In this document: piece after piece, positions 33,094-41,966 of the stretch
Layout: the number at the start of each line of letters is the position of its first letter
Position numbering within the stretch: position 1 is the stretch's first letter
Source of the DNA: a virus
IMG/VR virus record: IMGVR_UViG_3300025030_000159
Span: 1 to 48,922 of that record
Strand: one strand, 5' to 3'
Length of the DNA: 48,922 nt
Program-made: the position numbers and the translations under genes
Notes under the pieces: model-generated
The model's database searches: none
What the model was told of the DNA's origin: nothing
Seen by the model: only the letters and a program-made list of their open reading frames with translations

Positions 33094-35041
33094 TAAGATT
33101 TCCTTTTTGGCTCTCCTCGGCAACTTCTGGATCAAGCATTTGAGTATTTTGTACATCTCCACCTCTTTTTAGAAACTCGAAAACATTAGTCGCACCATTC
33201 ATCCTCGCCGCATGGCCAAAGATTCTAGTTATATCAAACTGCTGTTGAAGGACAGGATCTTGAGAAACCATCTTCATACTCTCCAGCCAGAATTGAACCT
33301 CCGTCTGAGAAGCACTTTTCTGTGTCCCATCTTTGAAAATAACATCAAAATCTGCCAGAAGATCAAAGGGACTTACTTGGACTTTCTGATTCAACATAGT
33401 CCCAAATTCCTGCGCTAATTGCTCTGGCCAATCCCCTACAGCTTTTACAAAAGTTTCTTGACTCATTAATTGCTGAGTATGAGAAGCATGGAAATAGGCA
33501 AGATCTTGGAGATACTGAACAGAGACTATCTTTGCCATTCTATCTAGACGACTAATTGCCATGTTCATAGTTCCATTAAACTCAGAAGCACTAACCCTCT
33601 CTCCTCTATCCTGAACTATCCCCTGAGTCGAATCACTTGCTCCAGTTGCTCTACTCATCATTCCCATTATCTGCTCTGCATCTACCATGTTTTGTCTAGT
33701 AATATCCACTATCTGAAGCTGCTTAACCGCATTATCCACTCCCCTTCCCCAAGCACTTCTTCTAAGTCTTATTAACTTCCCGGGTTCAGGGTTTTTTAAA
33801 TCTTCCATATTTACCAAAGAAGGATCTACCACTAACATATCATTCATAGCCTTTCGGACATTTGCTATATGGCTATTGAACATAAAATCCAGAGTCGTCT
33901 GTAATCCCCCAACCAGTTCCATCCTAGCAAGTGGAGTAATCGAATATCCATCGAAGTCCGGAGCACTTACTGCGATTGGGTACATATTATGATTAAGCCC
34001 TAGAGGCATGGCTTTTGTGACAAACTGCTCATTCGCCATTTCAAAGAGCCATTTCTCCGGATATTCCCCTCTTTCATTCCCTTCCAAAGTCCCGGGAAGG
34101 CCCCAATCTTTCGGGATAATCTCACAATACATAGGGATAACAGTCAAATACCTAGTAGAATTAGAAGTATCTCTGTCTTCTTTAGAAAGAATCCTCCTAC
34201 TTGGATCTATTGAGTACTTAGACGCCCGACTATTTTGCGTCTTCGGGTCTATATACCTAACATTCACCCTCTCCCCGGTCTGGTCACTAGCAAGGAGTCT
34301 ATTCATAGAGATAAAATCAATCCATCCGATAAATTCCATCGCTTGTAGATTATGAATAGAAGTATTTGGATCTGGAAGAAGTCTATATGGGTCTATATTT
34401 ATACACTCATTCCCTTCAAAAAGAAGAGCCTTTACATTTTCTTTAGTAGAAATAGAAGGAAGTTGCATTCCAGTAGTAGGACTCCATTGACTTACTTGAC
34501 TAATCCTCGGCTTCATCCCCCAATGCTGTTTCCAGTTAAGAGTAGTCGCCCCAACACCATAGGAAAAACAGTCTCTAAGAGAGGAATAAATATCAAGGAT
34601 GGATTTAAATCTCCGAGTTTGTTGATTTACTACAAGTTCTAGGAGTTTCGCCGGGATAGTATCTTCCGGTCCACAGCCTTCATATTGAAAAATATCCCCA
34701 CTTAAAAACGCCCTCATCATATAAGCAAGGATTGTCTCCAAAGTCGCATAAGAATAAGGAACAACTATCGAAACCGGCTTTCTTCCATCCTTATTCCTAA
34801 CTAACCTCTCTGCTTCACTTAGAGGGATATAAACCTTAAGAGTCTTATCTATCTCATTCCAAGCTGCATGTCTCTTAGACATGACGGAAAAACTATCATC
34901 TGTAAATCTAAGGAGCTTTTCTAATATCTTACTATGCAATTCACTCCCGGGCTTTAGATCCAAGTTAAAAGGATATTTATAATCCAAATCCCTTAGAACA
35001 ATCGGCCCGGTTGAGGTACTTCCCATAATCACACTTGGCAC
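33050..35041 (-). CDS. Portal protein, podovirus type, 663 aa
   Basis: The long helical N-terminal part (SKILEKLLRFTDDSFSVMS), the conserved-looking PYSYATLETILAYMMRAF and FSYGVGATTLNW segments, and the C-terminal Gln/Met-rich tail fit podovirus-type portal proteins. The start is GTG 35041, about 8 nt after AGGAGGAG; an ATG at 35026 is too far from that site. It precedes the scaffold and capsid genes in the usual order. Confidence 0.75.
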   Translation of the reverse strand: MPSVIMGSTSTGPIVLRDLDYKYPFNLDLKPGSELHSKILEKLLRFTDDSFSVMSKRHAAWNEIDKTLKVYIPLSEAERLVRNKDGRKPVSIVVPYSYATLETILAYMMRAFLSGDIFQYEGCGPEDTIPAKLLELVVNQQTRRFKSILDIYSSLRDCFSYGVGATTLNWKQHWGMKPRISQVSQWSPTTGMQLPSISTKENVKALLFEGNECINIDPYRLLPDPNTSIHNLQAMEFIGWIDFISMNRLLASDQTGERVNVRYIDPKTQNSRASKYSIDPSRRILSKEDRDTSNSTRYLTVIPMYCEIIPKDWGLPGTLEGNERGEYPEKWLFEMANEQFVTKAMPLGLNHNMYPIAVSAPDFDGYSITPLARMELVGGLQTTLDFMFNSHIANVRKAMNDMLVVDPSLVNMEDLKNPEPGKLIRLRRSAWGRGVDNAVKQLQIVDITRQNMVDAEQIMGMMSRATGASDSTQGIVQDRGERVSASEFNGTMNMAISRLDRMAKIVSVQYLQDLAYFHASHTQQLMSQETFVKAVGDWPEQLAQEFGTMLNQKVQVSPFDLLADFDVIFKDGTQKSASQTEVQFWLESMKMVSQDPVLQQQFDITRIFGHAARMNGATNVFEFLKRGGDVQNTQMLDPEVAEESQKGNLIDMQQFMQMRGGGE

Positions 35042-35053
35042 TTCTCTCTCCTC

Positions 35054-35923
35054 CTATGCAGTTTCAACTGTTAATTGCCAAGAGTCTTTCCCCCAGACAA
35101 ATCCATTTATATGCGCTGCGTCATAAATAATTATCGTAACTAAATGTTTCCCAAGAGGTATCCCGCAATGGCCTAGTTTAAGTGTTATTTTATTTGTAAT
35201 TGCACTCCAGCTAATCTTTCCTCTATCAAAACTAGAATCGATCTTTATCTCCCCAACCTTGACCTCTACTCTACTAACTGTAGAAAGAGGATAAACCACT
35301 CCTCTTCTTAAAAGTTCCACTTCTAAATCATTATCCCTCTTGTCATACACAACCGCGTCATTCATTTTTATCTCTAACTCCTCCGAGCTAACCTCTGAGT
35401 CTAAAAAATCTCCTTCCTGTTGAATTAGCATAAAAGAAGAGAGAAAAGAAACTCTCTCTCTAAGGGCTTTTTTAAGTATCTCTATTACTACATTTACATA
35501 AACACTCTCTGTTTGCTTTTTTTGAATAGACTGCACAACCCCGGTATAGATTTGAGTTATTATCTCTAGTATTATCTCTACCTGCTTTTTCTGGTTACTT
35601 TCTATATTCCCAGTAAAAACTAAACTCCCCTCTATTTCTTCTATTTGATTCTTCTGATTATTAGTTATTGAACTAATAAACTCTAATTTACCAATTAACT
35701 CCTCTACCTGTTTTTCCTGCAAAGAGTTTATGCTTAAAAGAAAAGACAACCCTGCACTAATCTCCTCTATCTGCTTTCCTTGTCCAGCAGTAACTTCTCC
35801 AGTAAACTCTAACTTAGCTAATAAGCTCTCTATTTGCTCTTTTTGACTCCCACTAATATTCCCTATAATTTCTGGAATACCAGGAGTACCTGCAAATATA
35901 GGAATAAACCAAGAGCCTAACAT
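35054..35923 (-). CDS. Structural protein with six ~22-residue repeats
   Basis: Residues 20-145 contain six imperfect repeats of 21-22 residues with the core QKKQIEEI followed by LEFTG or a related strand. The C-terminal 110 residues form an Ig-like domain (DLEVELLRRGVVYPLS, YDAAHINGFVWGKDSW) seen in phage surface proteins. It probably forms an elongated fibre or decoration, and its position near the portal suggests the virion. Confidence 0.6.
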   Translation of the reverse strand: MLGSWFIPIFAGTPGIPEIIGNISGSQKEQIESLLAKLEFTGEVTAGQGKQIEEISAGLSFLLSINSLQEKQVEELIGKLEFISSITNNQKNQIEEIEGSLVFTGNIESNQKKQVEIILEIITQIYTGVVQSIQKKQTESVYVNVVIEILKKALRERVSFLSSFMLIQQEGDFLDSEVSSEELEIKMNDAVVYDKRDNDLEVELLRRGVVYPLSTVSRVEVKVGEIKIDSSFDRGKISWSAITNKITLKLGHCGIPLGKHLVTIIIYDAAHINGFVWGKDSWQLTVETA

Positions 35924-36403
35924 TTACAACACCGATACGAAAATATCTACACTTGTATCATTAATGGCTAAAACAAATGGTTCCACCCAGGCGGCAGTTC
36001 CTACATCAAATACTTGTCCTTCCGAACAATATTTCCCCGCAGCTCCATTTCTAGGTAAGTTCAAGGACTGAAAGGTCCACTGATTAGTAAACCCACAAAA
36101 AGCACTATTTATATCATACTTAGCTAAGACGATAGTAATAGATCCAGTAGCTGTAGTAAATTCAATATCAACATTTACATGCGGTCTATTTCCAATATCA
36201 ATTGCAGCAGCAGTTTTTGTACTAACATCCGCAGAGGAAACTGCTGTTTTAACTATCGCCGTTGGTTTAGCCTTTTTTGGATTAGTTATTACCGAGGCTA
36301 AAGCAGAAGCATCATTGCCTCCAATTTGTCTAAGTTGCACTCCTCCACTATAAGCCGCTTCATCTGAAGCAAAACTTTTTCTTACCTCATCTCCAGTTGC
36401 CAT
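35924..36403 (-). CDS. Hypothetical virion protein, 159 aa
   Basis: An Ala/Ser-rich N-terminus precedes a beta-rich body with two cysteines (AFCGF, KYCSEG). The gene directly abuts the repeat protein. It is likely a minor structural protein of the late operon; no family is recognised. Confidence 0.55.
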   Translation of the reverse strand: MATGDEVRKSFASDEAAYSGGVQLRQIGGNDASALASVITNPKKAKPTAIVKTAVSSADVSTKTAAAIDIGNRPHVNVDIEFTTATGSITIVLAKYDINSAFCGFTNQWTFQSLNLPRNGAAGKYCSEGQVFDVGTAAWVEPFVLAINDTSVDIFVSVL

Positions 36404-36406
36404 GAT

Positions 36407-37495
36407 TTACCTCTGATTTTGAAATTTACGGCGGTTGAGGGGGGCTGGTGGAAATGGGCACTCTGCATCCAGATATAATGCACCAGCGGGGATGTCTGTA
36501 TTATTAAATGTCCACACTCCTGATTCTAATTTGCAGAGTTGATAGTTGAATGGAATGTTAGCCAGATAAGCCGCATCATTTGGGCACGCGCGGGTATACG
36601 GTGTAAAGCTAGCTGCTGATGAGCCATCGCCTACAGGCTCGACCATGATTTGCACTGTGTCACCACCTTGTGCCAAAATCTTTTTTGAAAATGCCCCTGT
36701 CAAGCTAGTACTTCCTGACGTATTAACGTGCGGTTTAGATGTAAAATAAGTTTCACCTTGAAGAATTTGGTTCACATAAATATAAAGCCGGGCATCGGAC
36801 ACAGTGCCCTGTCTGTATACACGTATTCTGGCGCCAGTGATAGAGATTCGAGGGGTACTTTTTGGCAACCTAATTTCCAGCCCACTTGACCTGGTAGTTG
36901 ATGTCCTGTAGGCTGTAATAGGGCCGGAGGCGTGTGGTAAATTTATGCCATACATCCCTTTTGTCGGACCAACTACCACCGCACCTTGATACCCTGCTGC
37001 TGCGCCTGCTGCTGTCCAGATAGTTCCATTCCATGTGCGTATGCTAAACATATCACCAAGAGTGTCATAAGTTATAGCTTCTATGCTTGTATTTAAAAGA
37101 CTCTGGGCGTATGTGACATTAGCGTAATCTGTAGTTGGTGCGATAGATGTATTTTTGAAAACTATCCAATAACGGGCGCCAATAGTTAAATTCAATCCAG
37201 ACCAAAATGGGATAACCTTTACATAAGTGGTTGACAGCATACCCCCTGTTTTTTCATAGGACTGTAAAGCCACGCCAGAGGGTGTGTTATTATTATCTTC
37301 TTGCAACTCAAAGGTCATTTTACGGAGAGCATCTGTGCCGCCTGCTGTTTGAACAGTAACCCAAAAATGATCTATTTCGGGCTCCACTGCCAAAAAAGAT
37401 GCGGCAAAACCTCTTGTATCAAAAGACGCATTCATTCCATAAGAGGCTGACGTACCGAGGCTACCGCCCAGTTGAATGCCGATTAACTCCTTCAT
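36407..37495 (-). CDS. Beta-rich minor structural protein, 362 aa
   Basis: The protein is almost entirely beta-strand-like, with many Thr, Ser and Gly and jelly-roll-type segments (FWVTVQTAGG, RYWIVFKNTS, ISITGARIRVYRQG). Its codons are clearly more GC-rich than those of flanking genes, which suggests recent acquisition. Receptor binding or capsid surface binding would fit but cannot be shown here. Confidence 0.6.
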   Translation of the reverse strand: MKELIGIQLGGSLGTSASYGMNASFDTRGFAASFLAVEPEIDHFWVTVQTAGGTDALRKMTFELQEDNNNTPSGVALQSYEKTGGMLSTTYVKVIPFWSGLNLTIGARYWIVFKNTSIAPTTDYANVTYAQSLLNTSIEAITYDTLGDMFSIRTWNGTIWTAAGAAAGYQGAVVVGPTKGMYGINLPHASGPITAYRTSTTRSSGLEIRLPKSTPRISITGARIRVYRQGTVSDARLYIYVNQILQGETYFTSKPHVNTSGSTSLTGAFSKKILAQGGDTVQIMVEPVGDGSSAASFTPYTRACPNDAAYLANIPFNYQLCKLESGVWTFNNTDIPAGALYLDAECPFPPAPLNRRKFQNQR

Positions 37496-37509
37496 TTACC
37501 CCTCCTCTC

Positions 37510-37914
37510 TTATTTCACCACTTGATGGGTAAAAGAAGCAATACTTACAACTGCATTTGCCTGAATCGCCGTAGTTGCCATAATGCAATCCGCATCACTA
37601 GTCCCGACAGAGCCATCTACAAGAGGAGTAGTTCCATCAGACATGAAAACCCTATACCAAGTAGCACTTCCACTGGCATTTGCAGAGTTATCAGCAGTTA
37701 AAGGATTAGCAGTTAAAAGGCCATTAGTCACCGTATCAATCGCATCTGTGGCAAAACGGGGCTCGGCAAGGAGAACTTGAGTAGTAATAGCCGTATCTGC
37801 CGTAGCAGGTTGAGTTCCATCATAAAGTCTTAAAAACCCATTATCAAAAAGAAGAGCGAGAGCCGCTCCTTCTGCATTTACTGCCGTGTTACTTAGATTT
37901 ATATTACTAGCCAT
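37510..37914 (-). CDS. Minor virion protein, 134 aa
   Basis: The start ATG 37914 follows a GGGGGGG element, and the longer upstream frame overlaps the lipoprotein gene. The pattern FLRLYDGTQPATADTAITTQ followed by a Trp-Tyr-Arg strand is a recurring small beta protein in phage structural operons, probably head decoration or tail. Translation starts 1 nt after the lipoprotein stop. Confidence 0.6.
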   Translation of the reverse strand: MASNINLSNTAVNAEGAALALLFDNGFLRLYDGTQPATADTAITTQVLLAEPRFATDAIDTVTNGLLTANPLTADNSANASGSATWYRVFMSDGTTPLVDGSVGTSDADCIMATTAIQANAVVSIASFTHQVVK

Positions 37915-37915
37915 T

Positions 37916-38110
37916 TTAAAGCCCCCCCAACTTCCCACTCGGGATCGTATTCGTAGACCCTTTAAGTGGATCTCTAAGTGTCTCTACTCTAACGGGTTTA
38001 TCTACGTTATTAGAAGAATAAACCGTAGACCCTTCATTTGCATTTATCGTAGTCTGATTATAAGCACAACTAGTGAGGAAAAGAAAGAGAAATACAGATA
38101 TAACTTTCAT
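37916..38110 (-). CDS. Lipoprotein, possible outer-membrane spanin
   Basis: Residues 1-15 form a lipoprotein signal ending in the lipobox LTSC with Cys15. The mature 50 residues are polar, Asn/Thr-rich and end KLGGL. In the lysis cluster an outer-membrane spanin is the natural role for a small phage lipoprotein, but the proline-rich pattern of Rz1 is missing and no clear inner-membrane spanin partner is present. An exclusion lipoprotein is an alternative. Confidence 0.6.
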   Translation of the reverse strand: MKVISVFLFLFLTSCAYNQTTINANEGSTVYSSNNVDKPVRVETLRDPLKGSTNTIPSGKLGGL

Positions 38111-38117
38111 TTTTTAT

Positions 38118-38255
38118 TTATCTCCCATTTGGAACAAACATCCCTGCAATTGCTCCAACGGCAATACTTGCAAGTTCTGTTTGTTTAAGAACTAAAGCCA
38201 CTATCCCAATAGCCACAAGGCCGATGGCAAAAACCATCCCTTCTCTCTCACGCAT
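38118..38255 (-). CDS. Small membrane protein, 45 aa, holin-like
   Basis: After a charged MREREG start the protein has two hydrophobic stretches (residues 8-22 and 28-41). Its ATG overlaps the lysozyme stop by 8 nt. The size and location in the lysis cluster suggest a holin or antiholin; the topology is inferred. Confidence 0.55.
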   Translation of the reverse strand: MREREGMVFAIGLVAIGIVALVLKQTELASIAVGAIAGMFVPNGR

Positions 38256-38739
38256 CTTTTTTCTCCCAGAGTTTAATTTCTCTTTCTCTTCTAACCTTCA
38301 AATCCGGACAAACTACCAACTTCCCATCTACAGTTATCTTATTCCACATCCTAAAAGCCTTCGGAACGGCGGGATAATTGTAACTATTTATCTCTCTTAA
38401 AACAGAAGAATTAGCAAAAGCATTACAACCGATGTTAAAGACTAGAGACATAACTGCGTTAAACTGATTCTGCCCGAGAGCTACCTTAACTAACATACTA
38501 ACTACTTCTTCCCTATCTTTTAAATCATTCGCTAGGATATCTAAAGCGTCACTTCTGGTTATTGGCCTCTTAAAAAAAACCTTCCTATCCGGAAGCTTTA
38601 TAAACTCATTCACTTTCTCTGCATTAGTTATCAAATGTCCAATCCCAATAGTATCCTTCCCTGCTTGGTCCTTGTAGATATGTAACACACATCCTTCTTC
38701 TTTCTCTAAAAACACCAACCCATCATGATTTACTTTCAT
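38248..38739 (-). CDS. Endolysin, GH24 T4-type lysozyme, 163 aa
   Basis: The protein cleaves peptidoglycan glycan strands. Glu15, Asp24 and Thr30 match the spacing of the T4 lysozyme catalytic residues Glu11, Asp20 and Thr26, and the segment YKDQAGKDTIGIGH is typical of family GH24. I set the start at ATG 38739, after TAAGGAGAAA, instead of a longer frame that overlaps the holin-like gene. There is no signal peptide, so it should need a holin. Confidence 0.88.
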   Translation of the reverse strand: MKVNHDGLVFLEKEEGCVLHIYKDQAGKDTIGIGHLITNAEKVNEFIKLPDRKVFFKRPITRSDALDILANDLKDREEVVSMLVKVALGQNQFNAVMSLVFNIGCNAFANSSVLREINSYNYPAVPKAFRMWNKITVDGKLVVCPDLKVRREREIKLWEKKDA

Positions 38740-38747
38740 TTTTCTCC

Positions 38748-38918
38748 TTAACCCCCAATAAAGGTCTTTGCAATTATTGCTGCAAATGTCGCTGTTCCTA
38801 CTCCAAAGATAGCGAATTGCCATTTCTCTACCCTCGCAAGTCTGGCGTCTACTGCCTTATGTACTGCCTCACATACATCTTTCAATACGTGTTCGTGTTC
38901 ATTACTTCCAGTTGGCAT
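38748..38918 (-). CDS. XhlA-like holin candidate, 56 aa
   Basis: A charged amphipathic N-terminal helix (residues 8-32, ending ARLARVEKWQ) is followed by one hydrophobic segment (residues 34-52) and a Gly-Gly C-terminus, the layout of XhlA-like holin-associated proteins. It starts directly after the terL stop and precedes the lysozyme by 8 nt. Confidence 0.65.
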   Translation of the reverse strand: MPTGSNEHEHVLKDVCEAVHKAVDARLARVEKWQFAIFGVGTATFAAIIAKTFIGG

Positions 38919-40520
38919 TTAAATAATCCTCCCGTAGTCGATGGCTCCTTCTAATTTATCCTCTTCCTCTAATGCTTTAAACTCATCTTCTACTGAGTAG
39001 TCCTCATTTTCTACTAACTCAATAGTCCTAGAGAAATTCCTCTCTCCGAGTTTAAAAAGCTTTATTATATTCGCAAGACAGTCCATTACATCTTTTAGCT
39101 TTGAATATGGAAAGGAAAGGAGTTGACTCTCTAACGGCCCATGGATAGCCACGGAGCTATTATGGAAGATAACCCCCATTCGATAAAAAGGAATTAAACC
39201 CCTAATCCTCTCATCTTTTTCTTTATTCGCTTTTATCTCTACTATTTCATAATACTTCTTTCTAGTATTTATAAACTGCTGAAAAGGCCAAGTAGCATAT
39301 TCACTCAACCCCGTTACTTCAAATCCTATAATATGTGTATTAAGCCTATCTGCCATATCACAGGCTTTTATAAATGTCTCCTCTGGGTGGAACTTCCCAT
39401 TCTCACAATCTCTAAGGAAGATTTGATTATTTGTCGAATTAAATCCTACACCTAGAATAGCCGTATCTGCACTTTTTGGATTAACCGTCTTCGCTGGATC
39501 GACTATTATTACATTCTCGGAGTTATTTAGAAATGGCTTCCACTTCTCTTCTCCCTCTGTGTAGTATTTAAAAAAGGAACTTTGAAAGGGCGAATCCTCC
39601 GTGGCGATAACGATATTTCTAAATTCCATAAAAAAGAGAGACAACTGACCTCTAAATCTATAAGCCGCCGCTTTAGCCCTAATCCTAGCCGTTGACATAT
39701 ACTCCGGCCACATACTTTCATATTTATCATTACAAGCCTCCAAGCGGATAGAGAAGAACTTCTCTCTAGCTTCTAGAATAAGAGCCTCTTCTTCCGTAAG
39801 CCCCATCTCGACTGCGTTCATTTCTTTCTTTTCTTCTAACAGATTTGCAAGAATCGAATCCTGATGAACGACAGTTCCGATAAGAAGTAAACGACTCTCA
39901 CTTAAATCCGCATTGTCCATTGCACCGACTAGATCTGAGAAGAACCAGTCTTTGTCTTTCTTTCTTATTACCTCATTTAGACATTCCTCGGGATCTTCTA
40001 AGTCGTCTACGATGAATAATCCCGGTCTATGCCCTCTCCAGTTAAGACCTCGAACCTGACTCCCTTTCCCCTTTGCTTGGATAAAACAAAAAGGAATCCC
40101 GTTCTCATCTACAAGTTCGATCTCCCCATTTTCCTCTGCCCATTTAATCCCCTTTAAATTCCCAAATAGTTCCTTTATTAAGGGATTATACATAAGCTCA
40201 TTCGCCAGAGTCTTTACCTTCTTCGCCGCTTCTGTCTGACTCTTGCTTATATATACAATATATGGAACAAACCTAAAAAGCGCCTTCCTAGCGCATAAAA
40301 AAAGACCAACGACTGTAGACTTTCCAAATCCCCTTGGAGCCGCTATAGCCACTAGTCTTTTCTCATCATCATCTATAAGTTCAAATATTACATCATGAAC
40401 TCCACAAAATGCTCTTGTTACATAGGATTTAAAAAAAGTAACTGCCATTACTGCGGAAGAGAAAAGACAAGGACCGATTATTTTATCTATCTCTTCGGGG
40501 GTCAGGGGCCTATCACTCAT
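38919..40520 (-). CDS. terL: Terminase large subunit, 533 aa
   Basis: This packaging motor has an N-terminal ATPase with Walker A APRGFGKS (residues 61-68), a Walker B-like strand FIVDDLEDPEE, and a C-terminal RNase H-type nuclease beginning at NVIIVDPAK with later acidic residues (GFEVTGLS). Length and domain order are normal. It overlaps terS by 8 nt. It would pump DNA into the prohead through the portal. Confidence 0.9.
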   Translation of the reverse strand: MSDRPLTPEEIDKIIGPCLFSSAVMAVTFFKSYVTRAFCGVHDVIFELIDDDEKRLVAIAAPRGFGKSTVVGLFLCARKALFRFVPYIVYISKSQTEAAKKVKTLANELMYNPLIKELFGNLKGIKWAEENGEIELVDENGIPFCFIQAKGKGSQVRGLNWRGHRPGLFIVDDLEDPEECLNEVIRKKDKDWFFSDLVGAMDNADLSESRLLLIGTVVHQDSILANLLEEKKEMNAVEMGLTEEEALILEAREKFFSIRLEACNDKYESMWPEYMSTARIRAKAAAYRFRGQLSLFFMEFRNIVIATEDSPFQSSFFKYYTEGEEKWKPFLNNSENVIIVDPAKTVNPKSADTAILGVGFNSTNNQIFLRDCENGKFHPEETFIKACDMADRLNTHIIGFEVTGLSEYATWPFQQFINTRKKYYEIVEIKANKEKDERIRGLIPFYRMGVIFHNSSVAIHGPLESQLLSFPYSKLKDVMDCLANIIKLFKLGERNFSRTIELVENEDYSVEDEFKALEEEDKLEGAIDYGRII

Positions 40521-40995
40521 TATTACTTTCCAAAGTAATAGTCCTCATTCCACCAAGTAATTCCCTTTGTTCTCTTTTAAGTCTCTCCAACCTGCTCTCG
40601 GTACAATGCACCACTACACTGTTTGTATTTACAGTAGTAGATCTTCCAAACCCTGTCCGGTCTAAGAAATCAAGAGCAATCTTCGCCTTTGTAGACTTAG
40701 GGACTTCATCATCTACTAAGAAGTTATTCAAAAGCTGCACTCCCTTCTCTGCTCCTTTTAAAAGCTCCCCTTTTATATCCAACGCTCCTTCATCCCTCTT
40801 TGCAGAGAGAGTAGATAGATATTCCTTAAAAACCGGAGAGTTCATTATTAGGGATAAACGACAAGTCCCCATCCCTAACTTCTCCGCTATATCTATCGGC
40901 CTTAATCCACTCACTACCAACCTAGCTATCTCTTTATGCCTCTCCCACATATACGTAAGAGGCTGAATCGGAACATCTCTTCTCGGGACTCGCAT
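40513..40995 (-). CDS. terS: Terminase small subunit, 160 aa
   Basis: Residues 22-50 form a helix-turn-helix (IARLVVSGLRPIDIAEKLGM) of the kind used by small terminases to recognise packaging sites, followed by oligomerisation helices. It is the first gene of the leftward late operon, about 58 nt downstream of the predicted start site, and overlaps terL. Confidence 0.8.
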   Translation of the reverse strand: MRVPRRDVPIQPLTYMWERHKEIARLVVSGLRPIDIAEKLGMGTCRLSLIMNSPVFKEYLSTLSAKRDEGALDIKGELLKGAEKGVQLLNNFLVDDEVPKSTKAKIALDFLDRTGFGRSTTVNTNSVVVHCTESRLERLKREQRELLGGMRTITLESNNE

Positions 40996-41059
40996 ATTTT
41001 TTAAATCCTTTTTAAGGGTTTTGATTTGAAAGAAGAAAGAAACAAAAAGACCTAAAGAA

Positions 41060-41068
41060 ATTATACCA
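41060..41068 (-). promoter_or_regulatory. Late promoter, extended -10
   Basis: On the minus strand the sequence reads TGG-TATAAT, a perfect sigma70 -10 box with a TGn extension. No good -35 exists 17 nt upstream (TTCCCT), as often seen with extended -10 promoters or when an activator helps. It would start the late transcript about 55-60 nt before terS. Confidence 0.65.
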
Positions 41069-41276
41069 GAAGAGAGAGGAAAAGGGAATAAGAAGAGGAT
41101 GTTTTTGTAGATTTTTATGGAAAGAGAGGATTAAAAAAAATTAACTGTATTTCGAATTTTGCGAAAATTTTGTTGTTTGAGTTATCCCGGGTTTTCCAAA
41201 ATCAAAATCCCCCAAGGGGGGTCTTTCTTTTCTTATTAAAAAGAAAAGAAGAACGTGGATTTTAATGAGAAGTGGA

Positions 41277-41288
41277 AGTTCTAGAACT
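41277..41288. promoter_or_regulatory. 12-bp palindrome, possible operator
   Basis: AGTTCTAGAACT is a perfect palindrome lying between the divergent promoters. It could be bound by a dimeric regulator encoded by one of the early genes. No second copy was noticed. Confidence 0.35.
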
Positions 41289-41332
41289 AGAAAGATTAAA
41301 GAGAGAAATAAAAACTTTAATTCTTTTTTTAT

Positions 41333-41360
41333 TTGTTTTCTTTTCTTTTCTTGATATAGT
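41333..41360 (+). promoter_or_regulatory. Early promoter, extended -10
   Basis: TTGTTT (41333-41338), a 16-nt spacer and TATAGT (41355-41360) preceded by TGA form a probable sigma70 promoter about 50 nt upstream of the first rightward gene. Confidence 0.5.
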
Positions 41361-41411
41361 TTACTTAACAATTAAATAGAAGTTAAAAAAGAGAGAAAGG
41401 AGGAAGGGGAA

Positions 41412-41585
41412 ATGAAAAGATTAAATATAAACACAACGACAGAGGCGGATTATCATAATGAGTTTTACTCTGTAGTATTTTTTATCATGGATAATGAGAT
41501 CTGGTTTTTAGCAGATGATAAGAGTTCTAATTTAAATCTAGAGGGAGAGAGAATCCCGGCAGTTAAACAGATAGAGGAGAGTTAA
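41412..41585 (+). CDS. Hypothetical early protein, 57 aa
   Basis: This is the first gene of the rightward unit, preceded by GGAGGAAGGGG. The protein is acidic and mixed alpha/beta with a hydrophobic centre (VVFFIMDNEIWFL). The function is unknown; first-expressed phage genes often act on the host. Confidence 0.6.
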   Translation: MKRLNINTTTEADYHNEFYSVVFFIMDNEIWFLADDKSSNLNLEGERIPAVKQIEES

Positions 41586-41610
41586 TTAAAAAGAAAGGGG
41601 AGAGATAGAA

Positions 41611-41835
41611 ATGAGAAAAAGTAAACTTATCTATGCAAGTATTTGTGGAAACGAACTAAATGATGATAAGAGTGTTAGAGTTTTTGATTCATTCTTAGAA
41701 GCAAAAGAAGATGTAAGACTCTGGACTAGTGATAATGAGAATAGAAAAGAAGGAGAGAAATATTTCGGAAAGGTAGAAGTAGGATTTTATTGGTATGAAA
41801 CAAAGGAGAGAAAAGGAAAAGGAGAAAGGAAATGA
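41611..41835 (+). CDS. Hypothetical early protein, 74 aa
   Basis: AAAGGGGAGAG precedes the ATG. The protein is charged, with an FDSFLEAKEDV helix and an aromatic VGFYWYE strand, and ends in a Lys/Arg tail. It is coupled to the next gene by ATGA. Confidence 0.6.
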   Translation: MRKSKLIYASICGNELNDDKSVRVFDSFLEAKEDVRLWTSDNENRKEGEKYFGKVEVGFYWYETKERKGKGERK

Positions 41836-41966
41836 AACAGACATTAGAAGAGAAGTTGGAAGAACTCATTAACGAAGGGGAAGTGGAAGCGTTAGATCTC
41901 CTTCTAAGGCTTAAAAAAATGAAGAAAGAAGTAAAAGATCTTAGCCCTTTCCTTGACGTTACGTAA
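41832..41966 (+). CDS. Small helical protein, 44 aa
   Basis: The start ATGA overlaps the previous stop. It consists of one long Leu/Glu/Lys helix and is unrecognised. It could be an anti-host peptide or an oligomerisation module. Confidence 0.5.
   Translation: MKQTLEEKLEELINEGEVEALDLLLRLKKMKKEVKDLSPFLDVT

Larger units (their letters stand above)
40996..41411. other. Divergent control region between late and early operons
   Basis: These 416 bases hold no convincing gene. They contain the leftward promoter (41060), the rightward promoter (41333-41360), a C5AAG6 hairpin at 41209-41221 followed by T-rich DNA, and a 12-bp perfect palindrome at 41277-41288. The layout suits an early/late switch with operator sites. 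Confidence 0.6.

Noticed and set aside
38248-38823. Longer 191-aa lysozyme with an N-terminal extension
   Set aside because: The extension overlaps the holin-like gene in another frame, and the ATG at 38739 has a clear ribosome-binding site and the normal T4-lysozyme length.
41209-41221. C5AAG6 hairpin as a standard terminator
   Set aside because: The loop is only 2-4 nt and no rightward gene lies upstream; it is kept only as part of the control region.
41141-41371. Minus-strand 76-codon frame in the divergent region
   Set aside because: It overlaps both promoters and the palindrome, is Lys/Leu-rich, and lacks a ribosome-binding site.
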